NCBI GenBank assembly: GCA_002803225.1
Contig: NXFV01001589.1
Span: 1 to 64,000, forward strand
Length of the DNA: 64,000 bases
Origin: Gamarada debralockiae
Lineage: Eukaryota; Ascomycota; Leotiomycetes; Helotiales; Hyphodiscaceae
Reading direction: 5' to 3'
Of the stretch, positions 10,784-21,904 are shown piece after piece. Under the pieces are notes generated by a model. It saw nothing but the letters and a program-made list of their open reading frames with translations, was not told where the DNA came from and ran no database searches. The position numbers and the translations under genes are program-made. Each line of letters starts with the position of its first letter. The first letter of the stretch is position 1.

Positions 10784-12658
10784 ATGACTCCAACAACTCT
10801 CTGGTGGAAAAATGGCACCGCTTATCAGATTTGGCCTGCCTCGTACAAGGACTCTAATGGGGATGGGTTTGGAGATATTCCGGGCATCATTTCTACACTT
10901 GATTACCTCAAAGACCTAGGTATCGACATTATCTGGCTTAGTCCACATTACGATTCACCTCAGCATGACATGGGCTACGACATTTCCAACTATGAAGAAG
11001 TCTGGCCCAAATTCGGAACAATGGCCGACATAGACAAACTCATTCAAGAAGTCCATTCCCGTGGAATGCGGCTCATCCTCGACCTCGTCGTGAACCATAC
11101 TAGTAACGAACACAAGTGGTTCAAGGAGAGTATGAAGAGCAAAGACAATGAGTACAGTGATTGGTACATGTGGCACGATCCGAAGTATGTCAATGGAGAA
11201 CGTCAGCCACCAAACAATTGGAAGTCATTCTTCGGCGGCAGTGCTTGGGAATACGTACCTGAACGGGACCAGTACTATCTCCATCTTTTTGCCCCGGAAC
11301 AACCGGATCTGAATTGGGAGAACCCAATCACCAGAAAGGCGATCTACAAATCTGCCATTGAGTTCTGGCTGGACAAAGGAATTGATGGGTTTCGTGTCGA
11401 CACTGTAAATCTATATTCCAAGAACGTCGAGTATCCAGATGCATCGATAAAGATGCCAGGAGATTTGTACCAAATGCCGTACGAACATGTTGAAAATGGA
11501 CCCAGAATACACGAATGGCTGAAAGAGCAAAGGCGAGAGGTTCTCGACAAGTACAATGAGATTGTACTTGTTGGGGAGTGTGGAACGGCCGATGACGAGA
11601 CCCTTCTGCAGTACATTTCGACCGATTCGAGAGAGCTAGATATGGTATTCGACTTCGATATGGTTCGCGTTGGAGGGCGTCATGAGGTAGAGCCGCACCT
11701 GACATGGAAGCACAAGCTGCCAGAAGTGAAAAAGGCGATCTTGAAAACGCAACGTCTTCTGCAGAGGCCCGATGCTTGGACGAGTGTATTCGCTGAGAAC
11801 CACGATCAGGGCCGGAGCCTTTCGAGATTTGCGACAGATGATCCCAAGTTTCGGGTCAAAGCTGGTAAATTGATGGCGATCTTGCTAGCAACACTGTCGG
11901 GGACATTGTTCTTATACCAGGGGCAGGAGATCGGCATGGTGAATATTCCTAAGCATTGGGGTCCCGAAGAAGTCAGAGATGTGGCTGCGTTGAATTATCT
12001 CGACGAGATGAAAAAGAAGCATCCTGGTGACGAGGAAATGTTGATGGCAACAATGGCTGGTATTCAAAGGGTTGGACGAGATAACGCAAGAACTCCAGGT
12101 GAGATTCTGCTTGATTTTTATATAAATGGTTCAATATCTGACGACAAACAGTACACTGGAGCGATGAAAAGTATGCTGGCTTCAGCAATGTTCAACCCGT
12201 AAGCACACCAAGCTCGCATCTTTCAGATCGAGATCCATCCAGGGACGTTTCCAGAGACTGTCTTCCTCTATAGCTCTTCTCTCTTGCAATGCTAATAGAT
12301 CCAGTGGATTCGGGTCCATGACAACTACAAAGAAGTCAATGTTGCAGCACAGCAAGAAGATCCCGAGAGTGTTCTTGCAATGTGGAAAAAGGCACTGAAC
12401 ACAAGACAAGAACATGGTGATGTTCTAATCCATGGCCAGTTTGAAATTGTAGATTGTGACAATTTGAATACATTCACATATGTGAAGAGCTACGAAGGAA
12501 AACAGGTTCTAGTTGCACTGAACTTCAGCGACGGAGAGCAGTCATTCGATGTTCCCTCGGCCTTGAAAGGTTCCAAGCTGAAGCCGCTGATGTCAAACGT
12601 AGCTCAACTAGGAGAAACGTTGTCTAGCTGGGAGGCTCGAGCCTATCTTGTAGAATAG
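10784..12658 (+). CDS. Alpha-glucosidase / maltase (GH13)
   Basis: This enzyme hydrolyses terminal alpha-glucosidic bonds of maltose or isomaltose-type sugars. Exons 10784-12098, 12152-12198 and 12305-12658 give 571 residues, the usual length. The start fits the family opening (WWKNGTAYQIWPASYKDSNG). The GH13 conserved regions are all present: DLVVNHTSNEH, GFRVDTVNLYSK with the nucleophile Asp, VGECGTADDE with the acid Glu, and FAENHDQGRSLSRF with the transition-state Asp. The 47-nt second exon restores ARTPVHWSDEKYAGFS, the conserved post-barrel motif, which confirms both introns. There is no signal peptide, so the enzyme is predicted to be intracellular, like yeast MAL/IMA maltases. Alpha-1,4 versus alpha-1,6 preference cannot be fixed from sequence alone. 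Confidence 0.93.
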
Positions 12659-12988
12659 AGTACTTGGGAGAGAATGGAAGATGGAAATATACCTACCGGT
12701 AGTTCGCGATAGGAGTAGAATCTGGAGGTTCATCGCGTGCCGGCGGAGATAGATACACGAGAGAGTGGCTAAATTCACCTCGATACGCGCCAATTTCACA
12801 CCCCAAAATTTGTACGGTGGCCGAACAAAATGGTCAGGGAATCGAACGACTTTCTTCAAAAACATTCACAGCTCCAAAACATCACGACCACCAGACCACC
12901 ATCCCAGCCCTCATTGATACCAACCCGCACCCTCCGATACTTCCGCTCAGTGCCATGGTATAAATGAGATGGCGAAGATTCCCTCGAA
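12659..12988. other. Intergenic promoter of the PPR gene
   Basis: This spacer runs from the alpha-glucosidase stop to the PPR start. A minus-strand open frame (12856-13155) overlaps the PPR 5' end and is a reverse shadow. I see no motif of note. Confidence 0.5.
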
Positions 12989-15900
12989 ATGCCGAATTCG
13001 CTCCCGGTGCCCTCCAAAGCCGCACTTCGAACTCTGCGCAACATCGCACTCGGAACATCCTGCACAGTTGCCTTCACTACGGGTCTGCTAACGGAAGACC
13101 GCCGACGTCGCATACATGCTGCAAGAGAGGTGCATAACAATTCCAAAAAGCTCAAATCGTCGAGAAAGTATCACAGCGCTGGAAATCTTTCCACAGAATC
13201 CTTCGAAGAGCAGGTTATGAGATATAGGGATGATGGGCTTTGGCAGGCGAAGGACTCACTCGGAGCCATTGAGCCAGCTCAGGTCGCTTTACCTCCGAAA
13301 CCCAGGCTCCCCGAATTTATAGATCCTCGCCGAAAATCACACCCCTCCTTCGAGATCTCAAGATATCAACTGTTCGACTCAAGTAAGACTGTACGAAGAT
13401 CGGAGCCTGTGCTAGCTCTTCCTCTAGATCCAAGATTGCGCAAAGTTCCCTACAATCCTCGGGAATCAGAGAAGGCCAAAAGTGTTCATCGTCAGAAGAA
13501 ACTTGCCTTGGATGTCACAAGGTTACTGCAAGACAAGGAGGAACCATCAAATACTGAAGCGGCAGCGGTACGGTTTTTCGATGCTTTCGAGGAGGGTCTT
13601 CCCGTCGAAGGCTCTGGGCTTATCGAAGAGCTCACCGATGCTGCGGCCCAGCTCTCGAAAGCGTGCCAACTTGAAAACAAGTTCGAGACATCTGAAAAGG
13701 TACTCGACATTGTGCTTGGCTATGGCTCTATCAACGAGGACACATTTGATGCACTCGGCGCCAAGGGCATCGTGATGGAGTTGATACGTGGTTCTCATGG
13801 TGGAGCTACTGGTGATACTGAGATAGAGGTTTCGAAGCTACGGAAAGCTGCAGCATTATACCTTACCAAGTTCAAGGAGAAACCAAGGACAGCAAGTAAT
13901 TCATGGCGGTCTCTTGGTGAGACCCTATGCGCTATGGCCTGTCGGTATGAGTTGTTTGACCTTACGGAAGCATTGTACTGGCGCATGGAACAATGCCGTG
14001 GTGATGCACCAAATCGTAGCGTCCATCACCTCATGACAGCGCTTTACAAGCAGGAATGTTACAAAAAGGTCATCAAACTTTTCAGAAGATTTTCTGCCAA
14101 CACACGTCCAAAACAACGGATTTTCTGCACTATGGGAGACATTGTCATCGAGTCTGCCCTGAAAATACGAAGACTCGACTTGGCCGAAGAAGCTTTGGTT
14201 ACTTTAACCCAAATGAGCGAGGACGGAGAGGTACAGTGCTCCACTACTTGGTTTCTGAAGGTACTTGGGAGTGACTGGAGGACTCATTGTGACATTTCCC
14301 GAACTCGGGCATTGTTCGAACGGTTGGCGCCCTGTTTTCACGTCGCAGCACGTCCTCAAGCCCCTTATGGTATTATCATACAGTTCTGTATCGAGGCCGG
14401 TGACGAAGCTGCGGCTCGGTGGTATTACGACTACAGACTCGAGAGGGGTCAAGGGCAGCCTACAGAGAATGAGTTACGGATTTACGGCCATTTTGCTTAT
14501 GCGAAGGCGATGCGGAACGACTGGACCGGCGTCAAGGAAGATTTCCGGAAAATGAGGCAGTTGAGTCCCGACAAGCATGAATTCAGTGCTTCATTCACCC
14601 CCATTCTTAAACTTTTTGCGAAGTCCCATCCAGTCAACGAGACAGAAGAGTTCTTACGGACCTTCATCGAGCACAACTACGTTGTTCTAACGCCTTACAT
14701 GTCCACCACTATGATCAACAAATACGCCGAAGCCAAGGAGATCGATTCAATTTTGCGCTGGTTAGATTACATGATTTCGGTGCGATCGCCGGCCGACCCT
14801 ATGTTTTTCAACGCCATCATTCACAACTGCCGTAAGAAGTGGAAGTTTTCCTTTCATGAGACGTATAAGTTGTTCCTCAAAGTGCGAAAAATGGGAGGCT
14901 CGGCCGCCAAATTTATCAACAAGGACACCTTCTCTATTCTTCGCCGCGCCGCCATCGCGAGTGCCGGCCAAAACATTGCGGGTGCAGTCAGAAGTTTGAA
15001 TCGTCTGAAACTTGATCAACCACTCAAGATTGCTGTGGACAGTGAGAGCGTCCAGGAACTTATGGCTATAGCCTTGGCGAAAGGAGATCCCAGAAAAGCT
15101 TTACGGATTTACGAGAGAGCTCAAAACAACATCGTTCCACTGGATGCAGCTTGCATCTCCACAGCGGCTAAAGCTTCTTTACAAGTCGATCCCAATGATA
15201 TCCATGCCGCGGCAAGTCTCCTTCGGAAGCCTCAAACAGACGGCCGCGATATAAGTGACGCAGTGGCGGTGATATTCATCCACCAGCTGTCATACCAATA
15301 CCGCGACACGAAACATATCCGAGTTCAAGACATGGCTAGGAACACTATCGCTGTATTGGAGGATCGGGGCATCACGGTTTCTGTCCGGATGATAACACAC
15401 ACGATGCACACTCTCGTTAATCAAGGAAAATATCGTCAGGCCATAGAGTTCTGGAAGTCAATGTCTCACAGCCAAAAGGCGCTAACCTCACTTGACCTTC
15501 CCACTCTTACCGTCCTCCTACAAGCCTATATCGGAGTTCGAGATTGTGTTGGCATTGAATGGGCCATTCAAATGCTCTCCATCAACAGCCTAGTTCCTGA
15601 CGAACTCTTCAAACGGCCTTTAAAATCTGCACTGCGTGAGATAAGGAAGCTTCTTGAGTCGAACGAATGCGGATATTCTGATCGGCAGTTTTACAAGGCC
15701 ATCAAAAATGCTCTTAAGAGTGTCTCGGCGATGCGGTTAGAGGCGATCAAGGACAAGGAAGATGTTAAGATCAAGACTATCAAGATCATGGAAAAGGCCA
15801 TTGAGATCGAAAGGACATTAAACTTGGGTGCTGGGGCGGAGAGGGTTAGAAAAAGTGCGCTTATTACCAAGACTGGCGACGGCGAGAAGAGCTCAAACTT

Positions 15901-16009
15901 GCCCATCGAACAACCGGCAGGGGCTTGCAACTGGATGGAATCTGAAGAGTCGGGTCATAGTGTAGCTGTGCCACCAGTAAGCAGGCTGATCGATGTGAAT
16001 GCTGGATAA
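12989..16009 (+). CDS. Pentatricopeptide repeat (PPR) protein, probably mitochondrial
   Basis: A single uninterrupted exon encodes 1006 residues. The basic, Ser/Thr-rich N-terminus (MPNSLPVPSKAALRTLRNIA) is consistent with a mitochondrial targeting peptide. Helical pairs of about 35 residues recur from about residue 330 to 870, for example HHLMTALYKQECYKKVIKLF and HTMHTLVNQGKYRQAIEFW, which fit PPR spacing. Fungal PPR proteins bind mitochondrial transcripts and control their stability, processing or translation. I cannot match it to a named yeast factor. The C-terminus carries a Lys/Glu-rich helix (about 900-960). The next gene, NCA2, also acts in mitochondria, but the two have separate promoters. 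Confidence 0.85.
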   Translation: MPNSLPVPSKAALRTLRNIALGTSCTVAFTTGLLTEDRRRRIHAAREVHNNSKKLKSSRKYHSAGNLSTESFEEQVMRYRDDGLWQAKDSLGAIEPAQVALPPKPRLPEFIDPRRKSHPSFEISRYQLFDSSKTVRRSEPVLALPLDPRLRKVPYNPRESEKAKSVHRQKKLALDVTRLLQDKEEPSNTEAAAVRFFDAFEEGLPVEGSGLIEELTDAAAQLSKACQLENKFETSEKVLDIVLGYGSINEDTFDALGAKGIVMELIRGSHGGATGDTEIEVSKLRKAAALYLTKFKEKPRTASNSWRSLGETLCAMACRYELFDLTEALYWRMEQCRGDAPNRSVHHLMTALYKQECYKKVIKLFRRFSANTRPKQRIFCTMGDIVIESALKIRRLDLAEEALVTLTQMSEDGEVQCSTTWFLKVLGSDWRTHCDISRTRALFERLAPCFHVAARPQAPYGIIIQFCIEAGDEAAARWYYDYRLERGQGQPTENELRIYGHFAYAKAMRNDWTGVKEDFRKMRQLSPDKHEFSASFTPILKLFAKSHPVNETEEFLRTFIEHNYVVLTPYMSTTMINKYAEAKEIDSILRWLDYMISVRSPADPMFFNAIIHNCRKKWKFSFHETYKLFLKVRKMGGSAAKFINKDTFSILRRAAIASAGQNIAGAVRSLNRLKLDQPLKIAVDSESVQELMAIALAKGDPRKALRIYERAQNNIVPLDAACISTAAKASLQVDPNDIHAAASLLRKPQTDGRDISDAVAVIFIHQLSYQYRDTKHIRVQDMARNTIAVLEDRGITVSVRMITHTMHTLVNQGKYRQAIEFWKSMSHSQKALTSLDLPTLTVLLQAYIGVRDCVGIEWAIQMLSINSLVPDELFKRPLKSALREIRKLLESNECGYSDRQFYKAIKNALKSVSAMRLEAIKDKEDVKIKTIKIMEKAIEIERTLNLGAGAERVRKSALITKTGDGEKSSNLPIEQPAGACNWMESEESGHSVAVPPVSRLIDVNAG

Positions 16010-16401
16010 TCTGTACATTTATATATATATAAACAACACTTCCCTTGGTCCCACTGAGTCTTTCTTTTGGACGACCTTCTTACCCCTTCACTCAAACCAT
16101 TGACCCATTCCTGCAGGCTGAGTATGATAGCCCTCGAATGATTCGTCAAAACCTTCGGGAAATTGGACAGAACAAAAGCTTCACATTGGAATCAATTTAA
16201 AATAAAGTACTCTAACCTGTCCACAGAGGTCGGTGAATTGTGATGTTGCCCAAAAGGCAATGTCAAGTTCCTGCCGCCTTTTCTCGACAGGACGTCATTC
16301 CTAGTTTTTAAATAGACGAATTGATCTTGCACTTTCAGCGATTAACAAACGACCACCTGGACAATTTTCTTGCAGAGAGAATTCATGATCGCGAAGACGT
16401 G

Positions 16402-18446
16402 ATGTCCATTGTTGCAGAGTAAGTTGTTTCTTGAAGCCTTCCATACCTACTAACCACAATTGCAGTCAGGTCCGGCGAGTCGACGGACAGCTGGATCGCG
16501 TCCACCTTGTCCATCACACAAAACAAGATGACCTCTCGACCGTGCAAAGCTCAAAGGTGGCATCCTCGCCTCGCATCATCGAATTACAAAGCATAGTCAA
16601 ATCTCTCTCCTCGACATCCTCCTCACGCCCACTCTTGCCCTCCTCGCAAATCTCGGCCTTGTTAGAACAAGCACCTCTCTCAGAAATCGTAACGGAGGAT
16701 GAAGAGAATTTAGTCACAACTGCATATGAGACGGAATTAGAATGGCTTCTCGTCAGCAAAGCTACGGTGCAGACATATGGACTGCTCTTGAATACGTTGC
16801 TGGAACAAACGATTCCGTTGAGTGATGATATTTGGTATTGGGATGAGGTGCTGGGTTCTTATACATATACGGGACTTTATACGATTCAGACATCACCGTT
16901 GAGATGGTGGGCTTGGTCAAAGGCTATTTACAGTGATACTAGGACTCGAGTTGCGCGGCTTCGGGGTTCACCTACCGATGCGATTTCTGCGAGAGGCATT
17001 GGCACAAGCTTGACGGATCAATGGAAGCAATTTTATCGTTTGGTCAGGGAGAGCATACGAGAGAGATCGGTGGCGGATATTCAGCGCAGAGTGCTTTCAC
17101 CGGTTGCGCTCTGTCGGACGGAAGCAAGACGGAAGCAGCGAAGACTTAAACGGCTACGAGAGATGAGTGCAAGTGGATTGGGTGTGCTGATGGATGAAGG
17201 ATTGAGCTTCGATATCAACGATGAGAGCAATGAATTGGCTAAGATTGACTCTGAGAGTGAATCGTGGAAACTAGTTGTGGAGCGCAGTGTCGCTTTGATG
17301 GATAACGTGCTATGCAATGTCACGGCTATCGAGACTGGGGTATCGGACTTCGAGGACACTGTCTTTGCTAGTGTTGAGGACGACCCTGAAATCTCCTCTT
17401 CCTCGCGGGGACCTGATGATTCCCCAGTGGCTCGACCTGCAAAGCTGTCCAGACGACTTCAACACATCCTCAAAACTCACGTTCCGAATCACATCAATAC
17501 GTCCCAGAAGCTTGCCTCGGAATACGGACGGCCGTCGAGGCTTGTTAGATATTGGTTACCAGCCACTGCGTTACTTTTATCATCAACGACGATTCTACGA
17601 ATTTTTGTGAACAGAAAAGCCGAAATTACCGCTTGGATCAGGGATCTCGGATCAACAGTACGAGACTTCTGGATGAACTGGGTCATTGAGCCGACGAAGA
17701 ACGTTATTGGCACCATACGCCGTGATAAAGAGAGCGAAGTTGCCATTATGAGCAAGGAGAGTCTGAAAGGAGATAGAGATAGCCTTGAGAGGATGGTCGT
17801 CGATTTTGTCATTGACAACCCTGGATCTGCTGACTGTGGTCCTGGTCCTCTGAGCGAGGCACAGATCTCTGAGATCAGAGCGAAGGTCAAGGAAGGGGAT
17901 CTCACGCCAGTTCTACGAGCATATGAGAAGGATCTTCGAACACCTTTTAAAGGGACTGTTCGAGGCGATCTCGTTCGAACTCTTCTCATCCAGCTCCAGA
18001 AGACGAAGGTGGATGTGGAGGTTGCTGTCAGTGGCATCGACGCTTTACTGAAGAGCCAAGAACTGGTATTTGGGTTCATTGGCTTGACCCCGGGCGTCTT
18101 GGTCTGCTTTGCGGTCTTCCGATATCTTAGTAGCACCTTCGGCAACAGGAAAGGAATAAGACAAGGCAAAAGGGCTCGTCAAACGGTCAGAGTACTCCGG
18201 AACATCGATCGGATCCTTACACTCGCCACTCCCACACAAACTGGGATACTATCATACAAAGACCACGGTCTTCTCTTGTGCGAGGTTCATGTCCTTCGGG
18301 AACGGGCGCAGAGGCTATTCCCGGGAGAGATCCAAAGGGAGTTCTTGGAGGACGTCAAAGATCTTTGTAACATCAACAGCGGTATTCAGGTCCAGCTCAA
18401 GGTTCTTGAGCGCATACGATGGGCTTATTCAAAATGGTTGAGATGA
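16402..18446 (+). CDS. NCA2: NCA2 family mitochondrial protein (nuclear control of ATP synthase)
   Basis: In yeast, Nca2 with Nca3 influences expression of the mitochondrially encoded ATP synthase subunits 6 and 8. A 17-nt first exon (16402-16418, MSIVA plus two bases) is spliced over a 47-nt intron with a CTAAC branch site to 16466-18446, giving 665 residues beginning MSIVADQVRRVDGQLDR, the conserved NCA2 start. The C-terminal half is highly diagnostic: DLVRTLLIQLQKTKVDVE, SGIDALLKSQELVFGFIGLT, LRNIDRILTLATPT, YKDHGLLLCEVHVLR and ERIRWAYSKW. Hydrophobic segments YWLPATALLLSSTTILRIF and FGFIGLTPGVLVCFAVFR are probable membrane spans, fitting an outer- or inner-membrane location. Starting without the mini-exon would lose the conserved N-terminus. 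Confidence 0.93.
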
Positions 18447-19778
<1,332 letters not shown>

Positions 19779-19955
19779 AGAGGTTAGATAATGGATGGGG
19801 GGAGTGCTTTCAGTTTGTTTAAGAGCAGATTATGGGCGGAGTTTGGTCATATTATATGGTATTATAAATTGATGGCATGGTTCTTGCCAGTCACATTCAC
19901 GTCTCGAGGTACATTTTGATGGTGTTGAGTGCATATGTAGAACGCAGTATGGCGC

Positions 19956-21703
19956 TTACCAGAACATCTCTGCGTTCATTATTGGAGGCGGTTCATCGCC
20001 TACTTTATGTTCCTTCTGTACTGGGAATGGCCGACGATGCCATTCTCTGACAAATCTCCTGGCCTCATGAGGGTCCTTGAAGGATAAGATGTACCTCGCA
20101 GGGGTCCGATTATTTCGCCTCCGGGGTGAACGAGGCGACCCTAACTCCTCAGCAGACTCGCCATCCTCCTCCTGCTGGTCACTATTGATCTTCACAATAG
20201 CTCTCTCGCCGTCTATCAAATTCCAATGTAGATTTCTCCGCTTGCCATCATTGAAAATAGCGTGCCGTAAATCGTAATGACTGATCTGTCCTAAATCCAC
20301 CGAGAACAGCACCATGTCCTCTGAACCAGTCTTTTGCCTGGCAATGGCTGCTGGCCCGCCATCACTTAACACCTGAGCCACGGCTGGGCTGTGAGGTCTG
20401 TTGATCAGGCGTAGTGAAAGCCTGCTCTGGCCAGGAACCAGTGAGAACCCTCGAAGGACGTTCTTGATGTCCTCCCCCGGCCGAAGATATTTCGATGGAA
20501 ATGGGAGAGCTGATACTCCGCCGCCGTGTGTTCTGGATAGTGTGTGTAGTCGTCTCGTTTGATCGAGGTACGCTGAGGCAGCTGCTTCATTTGAGAAGAT
20601 GAGGAAGTAGTGGCCGAGGGGTTCGAGGGTAATGGTGTCGCGACCTTGTATGACTATCTTTGATGTGAGCCAGTATTCAATGCAACACTCTGGATCTTCT
20701 TACCTTTGACAATCCCACTTGTCCAGCCCTCAATATGCTCCCCCTTAGATCCAACCCGGAAGAAATCACTCTCTTCCAACGTCTTACTCGCACAACTCAG
20801 TACCAAGACACTTAGCTGGTCCTTTTTCCTCCTCTTTGCCTCTGCCACCATATGCGGCTCAGTTGACATCACTTGGTTTTTAGCTAGTGGCATCGTGTCA
20901 AACCAATTCTTCCTCTCCTCAGCCGCCTTCTCAACCGTCTCCTTCCAATCAATCTTGGGTCCCTCATGCCAATCGAACGCAGGCAGCTTCTCCACTGGCT
21001 TCTTCTCGCTCTGCTTTGTAGCTTTTCTCTCCTCAGGGAACAGCTCGTCGAATAAAGAACCAGTAGGTTTAGTCCGCTCAGGCTGTGCGCGGGGTGTGCT
21101 TTTGGGAGTCGGCACGTCGCCTATCAGGGAGTTCGTAGGCTCCCCCCGTTCAAGAGGCATGCTCCTTGCGTTTTTGTGAGCTCGCTCGTCGCTTAACGGT
21201 GAGCTCTTAGGTTTCATAGGTTCAGGCCGTACGCTTTGTATACTATTAAGAGCTCGCTCCTCTTGTAGCAGCGAACTCTTAAGTTCTGTTCGTTCAGGCC
21301 GTACGCTGCTTGTGACCCCTTTCATGTCTGTATCGTAACGTATGATGGGTGTGCTCTTGTGACTTTGCTCATCTTCAAACAGCGAGGGCGTAGGGTTTTG
21401 CTGCGTAGGTACCGGGGCTGTCCTATTGTGGACTTGATCGTTCTTAATGAGCGAACTCGCACGTCCTATCCGTCGAAGCCGTTTGCTGGAGCCTTTCTTG
21501 CTCTCATGAAAACGTACGAGGGGTGTGCTTTTGTGGCTTCGCTCGTCTTCGAGCAGCGAGCTCGTAGGATTATTTTGCGGGTTAGGGGCCGCGTCTGTAC
21601 TTTTGTGAGCTCGCTGGAGAGCGCGCAGAAGTTGTCGCGTGCCCCATGCTGGCAACAAGAAGTGCGGAGGCAGGGAGCGCGACAGCAGCATCAATGTTGG
21701 CAA
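19956..21703 (-). CDS. Conserved hypothetical protein, probably mitochondrial, with degenerate 30-residue repeats
   Basis: I do not recognise a named family. Exons 21703-20704 and 20653-19956 join in phase to 565 residues. The acceptor at 20654 (GATAG) gives IVKVIQGRDTITLEPLG; a nearer AG would break the frame. The N-terminus (LLSRSLPPHFLLPAWGTRQ) is basic and hydroxylated, fitting a mitochondrial presequence. Residues about 45-230 contain six or seven imperfect repeats built on SSLLEDERSHKSTP followed by R..P/R.E. The block ends in SLFDELFPEE, which the repeats may mimic. The second half is compact and conserved-looking, with GHYFLIFSNEAAASAYLDQ and ARYILSFKDPHEARRFVREW, suggesting an RRM-like or ligand-binding fold. 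It is divergently arranged with AFG2 (201 bp between starts). Confidence 0.75.
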
Positions 21704-21904
21704 TTGGCGCGTTGCTTGGATAGATGTGTGAAAAGGAGAGGTGGTGAGGAGTGGCCTCGCAGCTTAGGTGGATCGCGGAATTTTTGGGACTAGTTGATTT
21801 TGGCAAGGCTGGAACCTTTTTGGTTGTGACGGAAAAGTTTTTGAACTTCTTTTGCAAACTATACACAAAACCATGCGAAATCAATCACAGCAATTTCAAC
21901 CATC

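Noticed and set aside
12835..12855. Possible minus-strand tRNA B-box (GGGAATCGAAC)
   Set aside because: No matching A-box or cloverleaf can be drawn around it.
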